Source of the DNA: Clostridium_Z sp040797585
Lineage (GTDB): Bacteria; Bacillota; Clostridia; Clostridiales; Clostridiaceae
Direction of reading: 5' to 3'
DNA length: 8,042 nt
Assembly (NCBI RefSeq): GCF_040797585.1
Contig: NZ_JBFNEO010000131.1
Coordinates: 1-8,042 of the forward strand
The stretch's first letter is position 1; the number at the start of each line of letters is the position of its first letter. A program made the position numbers and the translations under genes. Below the pieces are notes generated by a model that made no database searches, had not been told where the DNA came from, and worked only from the letters and a program-made list of their open reading frames with translations. Shown here piece after piece: positions 5,513 to 8,042 of the stretch.

Positions 5513-5546
5513 AAACCCTATAGATTTATCTATAGGGTTTTTTATA
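5513..5546 (+). terminator. rho-independent terminator of the zinc-ribbon gene
   Basis: A 12-bp stem (AAACCCTATAGA 5513-5524 with 5529-5540) closes a 4-base loop and runs into a T-rich tail (GGGTTTTTTATA). It starts 17 bases after the stop codon. Confidence 0.9.
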
Positions 5547-5822
5547 TAGCTCCTTGTATTAGTTAAATTATAGCTCTAAAATTATTAGCTATTTACCATT
5601 GAAGTGCATAATTTAAAATAAATAATTTAACTAGAATGTTAGATAAAGTATATTAAATATAGGAAAATCATATTGATATAGATTGTGTATATACATATAC
5701 TATTATATATAGATTGGAGTAATCATTAGTATTAAGAAGTGATTTAATAGTATTATTCATAGAGTAAATCTTTAATGGATATACAGGTTTAATTTTAGCT
5801 TATATAATTTTTTAGGCTTTTG
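5547..5822. other. AT-rich intergenic region, nothing recognised
   Basis: Both strands are rich in stop codons, and no SD-plus-start combination, strong hairpin or repeat stands out. Low-complexity TATATA tracts lie near 5690-5712. Confidence 0.4.
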
Positions 5823-5836
5823 TATAATGATATAAT
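5823..5836 (+). promoter_or_regulatory. probable promoter of the 2-hydroxyacid dehydrogenase gene
   Basis: Two TATAAT hexamers lie at 5823-5828 and 5831-5836. The second is preceded by TGA, giving a perfect extended -10 (TGATATAAT), which compensates for a T-rich, non-consensus -35. Transcription would start near 5843, leaving a leader of about 38 bases. Confidence 0.5.
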
Positions 5837-5880
5837 TTGATTATCTAGTATAAACTTAATTGTAAGAGAGGGTTGCAAAT

Positions 5881-6822
5881 ATGAAGAAAAAATGTCTTAT
5901 TACTTTTGGAGTTAATGATAAGTGTAAAGAAGATATAGAAGCTTTAGGATATGAAGTGTTTTATGAAAAAGAAAGTTCAATAGAATTTAAGCCTTATATG
6001 GAAGAGGTTGAGATATTAGTTTGTTACAATCCTTTTGAGAAGTTAGATATATCAAAGATGAAGGCTTTAAAATGGATACAGTTATCTAGTGTTGGTTTTG
6101 ATCAATTACCAAAGGACTATATAAAAGATTTAACCATTACAAATAATAAAGGTGGATATGGAATCCCCATGGGAGAATGGATAATACTTAATATTCTAGA
6201 ATTGTATAAGAGAAGACCATATGCTTATAGGAACAAAGAGAAGAGAAAATGGCATATGGATTTTAAGGTGAGAGAGATTTTTGGTAAAACCATAGGGTTT
6301 ATAGGAACTGGAGCAATTGCAAAGGAAGCAGCCAGAAGGCTACAGGGTTTTAGTACTAAAGTTATAGGGGTAAATACTAAAGGTACACAAGTAGAATTTT
6401 TTAATTCTTGTTATGCTATGAAGGATTTAAACAAGGTTTTAAGTGAAAGTGATGTTATAGTAGTAACTTTACCTTATACAGAGGAAACTCATCATTGTAT
6501 AAATAAAGATAAATTAAATATGATGAAGGATGATGCTGTATTTATAAATGTATCCAGAGGAGCAATAGTGAAGGAAGAAGATTTAATACAGCATTTGGAG
6601 TCAGGGAAGCTACTTGGGGCAGCACTAGATGTTTTTGAAGAAGAACCTCTTAAGGAGAATAGTCCTCTCTGGGATATAGATAATGTGGTTATAACCTGTC
6701 ATAATTCATGGATATCAGAGGTTATGGATGATAGAAGATGGGAGCTTTATTTTGAAAACCTTAAGAGATATAGTGAAGGAAGAGAATTATTAAACTTGGT
6801 TAATATTTCTAGGGGATATTAA
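5881..6822 (+). CDS. NAD(P)-dependent D-2-hydroxyacid dehydrogenase
   Basis: This 313-residue cytoplasmic oxidoreductase belongs to the D-isomer-specific 2-hydroxyacid dehydrogenase family (phosphoglycerate, glyoxylate/hydroxypyruvate and D-lactate dehydrogenase relatives). It would interconvert a 2-oxoacid and its D-2-hydroxyacid. The Rossmann motif GTGAIA is at residues 142-147. The catalytic set is R226 (NVSRGAIV), E255 (VFEEEP) and H274. The His context is TCHNSW rather than the usual PHxxG. Near the end of the second Rossmann strand the sequence VIGVNTKG has no acidic residue where NAD enzymes usually carry Asp, so NADP(H) use is possible (inference). The SD GAGAGGG (5866-5872) supports the ATG at 5881. 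Length is typical for the family. The gene is alone, with no clear terminator before the downstream MerR gene 179 bases away. The substrate cannot be assigned. Confidence 0.9.
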   Translation: MKKKCLITFGVNDKCKEDIEALGYEVFYEKESSIEFKPYMEEVEILVCYNPFEKLDISKMKALKWIQLSSVGFDQLPKDYIKDLTITNNKGGYGIPMGEWIILNILELYKRRPYAYRNKEKRKWHMDFKVREIFGKTIGFIGTGAIAKEAARRLQGFSTKVIGVNTKGTQVEFFNSCYAMKDLNKVLSESDVIVVTLPYTEETHHCINKDKLNMMKDDAVFINVSRGAIVKEEDLIQHLESGKLLGAALDVFEEEPLKENSPLWDIDNVVITCHNSWISEVMDDRRWELYFENLKRYSEGRELLNLVNISRGY

Positions 6823-6941
6823 TCTTTTCTAAAGAAATTTTACTATATGTTTTTTAATAAGGGTTATTTATGAAAATTAAACCTATATAAAGATTAAAGG
6901 TAAATTCACTAATGAAATATATGAAAATATACTTAACTTAT

Positions 6942-6980
6942 TACTTTAGAAGTATTTTACTATTACTTTATAGAAAAGTA
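6942..6980. promoter_or_regulatory. two tandem dyads upstream of the MerR-family gene
   Basis: TACTT-TAG-AAGTA (6942-6954) and TACTTT-ATAGA-AAAGTA (6964-6980) are related perfect inverted repeats whose left arms start 22 bp apart, about two helical turns. They end 7 bases before the SD of the MerR gene. They are good candidates for binding sites of that regulator, probably autoregulatory. No promoter hexamers are clear around them. Confidence 0.5.
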
Positions 6981-7001
6981 AAAATGTGGAGGTGATAGCC
7001 T

Positions 7002-7931
7002 ATGAATATAACCAAGGCTTCTAGAGTTACAGGATTAACTAAAAGTCAGTTAAGGTTTTATGAGGAAGTAGAATTAATAAATCCAGAAAAGAATAAAAAT
7101 AATGGTCAGAGAGATTATAATCATGAAGATTTAAAAACGGCGCAGTTAGTAGACAGATTAAATATCTTAGATTTTAGTATGGAAAGCATAAAAGATTTAT
7201 TAAATAGTGAAAAAAGATTAATTGAAGTTATAAAAGAAAAAATATCTTATTTAGAGATAAACAATAATGACTTACAGAGAATAAAAAATATAATAAACCT
7301 AGAGTACTTAGATAAGGATAAAGAAAACTTAATAGAGAATATTATAGAGATAATAAAGGCTATAGAGGATTACAAGGAAGAAACAGATAAAGAGTATATA
7401 AAACAAAAGATTCTAAAGGTTTTCCCAGGAAACTATGGAAAGTTAGTTCTATTTCAGTTAGGACACTTCCTAAGTACAGAACTCAATTCAGAAGATAAGA
7501 AAACATCCTTTAAGAAGGTTATTACTTACCTGGATAATCTAAACAACTATAAAATCCCCAAGGACATGGATAACTTATTAAATACGCTAGATGATGATAT
7601 CTTATTAGAGCTTCAAAAGGAAAAAAGAAGTACAGTTCTAGCAGTTATTAATAATGATCTTAAAGAAATAGAGAAGATTAAAACAGGGATATTAGATTTT
7701 ATTAATAATATAGGTAGTAATGATAAATATAGAGAGATGTATTTAAAGAGTAAAAGAAGAAATAAGACTTTAGAGGATAAGCTTAAGGAAAAAGGAGTAT
7801 ATGAAGACTTCAAGACATATTTTAAAGTTTTAAGTGATGAGTATGTACCCTATTTAAACTCTGTAGAGAATATAGAAAGATCACTTAATATATCATATGA
7901 TGAAGATGGTGTTCCCTGTGTTTTAAGATAA
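7002..7931 (+). CDS. MerR-family transcriptional regulator with a long uncharacterised C-terminal region
   Basis: This is a 309-residue DNA-binding regulator. Residues 2-26 form the MerR helix-turn-helix (ITKASRVTGLTKSQLRFYEEVELI), and the wing region runs to about residue 41 (GQRDYNHEDL). A second helical pair follows at about 43-68 (LNILDFSMESIKDLL), then a coiled linker helix at about 70-100. The rest, about 200 residues, is helical and highly charged and does not resemble GyrI-like, TipAS or B12 effector domains that I recognise. The only Cys is near the C-terminus (VPCVLR), so thiol metal sensing like that of MerR, CueR or ZntR is unlikely. The SD GGAGGTGA (6988-6995) sets the ATG at 7002. 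Tandem dyads directly upstream suggest autoregulation. Targets could include the neighbouring dehydrogenase (inference). Most MerR proteins are shorter. Confidence 0.85.
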   Translation: MNITKASRVTGLTKSQLRFYEEVELINPEKNKNNGQRDYNHEDLKTAQLVDRLNILDFSMESIKDLLNSEKRLIEVIKEKISYLEINNNDLQRIKNIINLEYLDKDKENLIENIIEIIKAIEDYKEETDKEYIKQKILKVFPGNYGKLVLFQLGHFLSTELNSEDKKTSFKKVITYLDNLNNYKIPKDMDNLLNTLDDDILLELQKEKRSTVLAVINNDLKEIEKIKTGILDFINNIGSNDKYREMYLKSKRRNKTLEDKLKEKGVYEDFKTYFKVLSDEYVPYLNSVENIERSLNISYDEDGVPCVLR

Positions 7932-7949
7932 AATTATATAGATATTAAT

Positions 7950-7990
7950 AAAAAACAGCTTAGAAATAGATTTTTAAGCTGTTTTTTATG
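7950..7990 (+). terminator. rho-independent terminator of the MerR-family gene
   Basis: A perfect 13-bp stem AAAAAACAGCTTA (7950-7962) pairs with 7975-7987 across a 12-base loop and ends in six T. The A-rich left flank makes it usable in both directions. Confidence 0.88.
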
Positions 7991-8042
7991 TTGGCTAGGA
8001 TGTAATGTAAAAGATTTTTATATGTTTATATTTACTTAATAG

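Noticed and set aside
5324..5566. 80-residue plus-strand frame overlapping the zinc-ribbon gene in another phase
   Set aside because: It runs through the terminator, lacks an SD, and the overlapping frame has the CxxC motifs and SD.
6866..6890. Tiny six-residue frame after the dehydrogenase (ATG at about 6870)
   Set aside because: It is too short to support as a leader peptide, and no attenuator follows.
7613..7813. 66-residue minus-strand frame inside the MerR gene
   Set aside because: It is an antisense Leu/Ser-rich shadow of Lys/Glu-rich codons.
1..8042. CRISPR array, tRNA, rRNA, known riboswitch or toxin-antitoxin pair
   Set aside because: I looked for spaced repeats, tRNA-like cloverleafs, T-box or other conserved riboswitch cores and paired small genes on both strands and found none.

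Overview
The window is strongly AT-rich bacterial DNA from a Gram-positive, low-GC organism. Arg is mostly AGA, Ile is often ATA, Shine-Dalgarno (SD) sites are strong and purine-rich, and several genes end in classic stem-plus-U terminators. Together with the product mix this points to Clostridium sensu stricto (C. perfringens-like). That assignment rests on general style and was not confirmed by a search.

Layout: (1) 1-840 holds a monocistronic Dps/ferritin-like mini-ferritin with a near-consensus promoter, direct repeats in its leader and a perfect 17-bp terminator. (2) 841-2745 is a long AT-rich upstream region followed by a YfcC/DcuC-type membrane carrier. (3) 2746-3180 is a cluster of three hairpin structures, two of which resemble the imperfect palindromic ends of IS200/IS605-type elements. 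The third is a long bidirectional terminator facing a previously uncalled 48-residue minus-strand membrane peptide gene. (4) 3181-4794 is a cytosine deaminase/YahJ-like amidohydrolase with a 12-bp inverted repeat straddling its -10 element. (5) 4795-5546 is a gene-poor stretch, then a 54-residue zinc-ribbon protein. Its leader can fold so that a perfect 12-bp helix hides the SD site, and a mutually exclusive hairpin would release it. (6) 5547-6822 is a D-2-hydroxyacid dehydrogenase. (7) 6823-7990 is an unusually long MerR-family regulator with two tandem dyads just upstream, ended by a stem-loop terminator.

Every gene appears to be its own transcription unit; there are no overlapping or tightly coupled genes. 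Functionally this looks like ordinary accessory metabolism: iron storage and oxidative protection, solute uptake, hydrolysis of a cyclic or amidine nitrogen compound, and redox of a 2-oxo/2-hydroxyacid. The carrier and the amidohydrolase may serve one substrate, but nothing in the sequence proves it. I see no multi-gene defence, secretion or mobile system. The most original lead is the candidate translational switch of the zinc-ribbon gene, followed by the hairpin cluster and the overlooked small membrane peptide.
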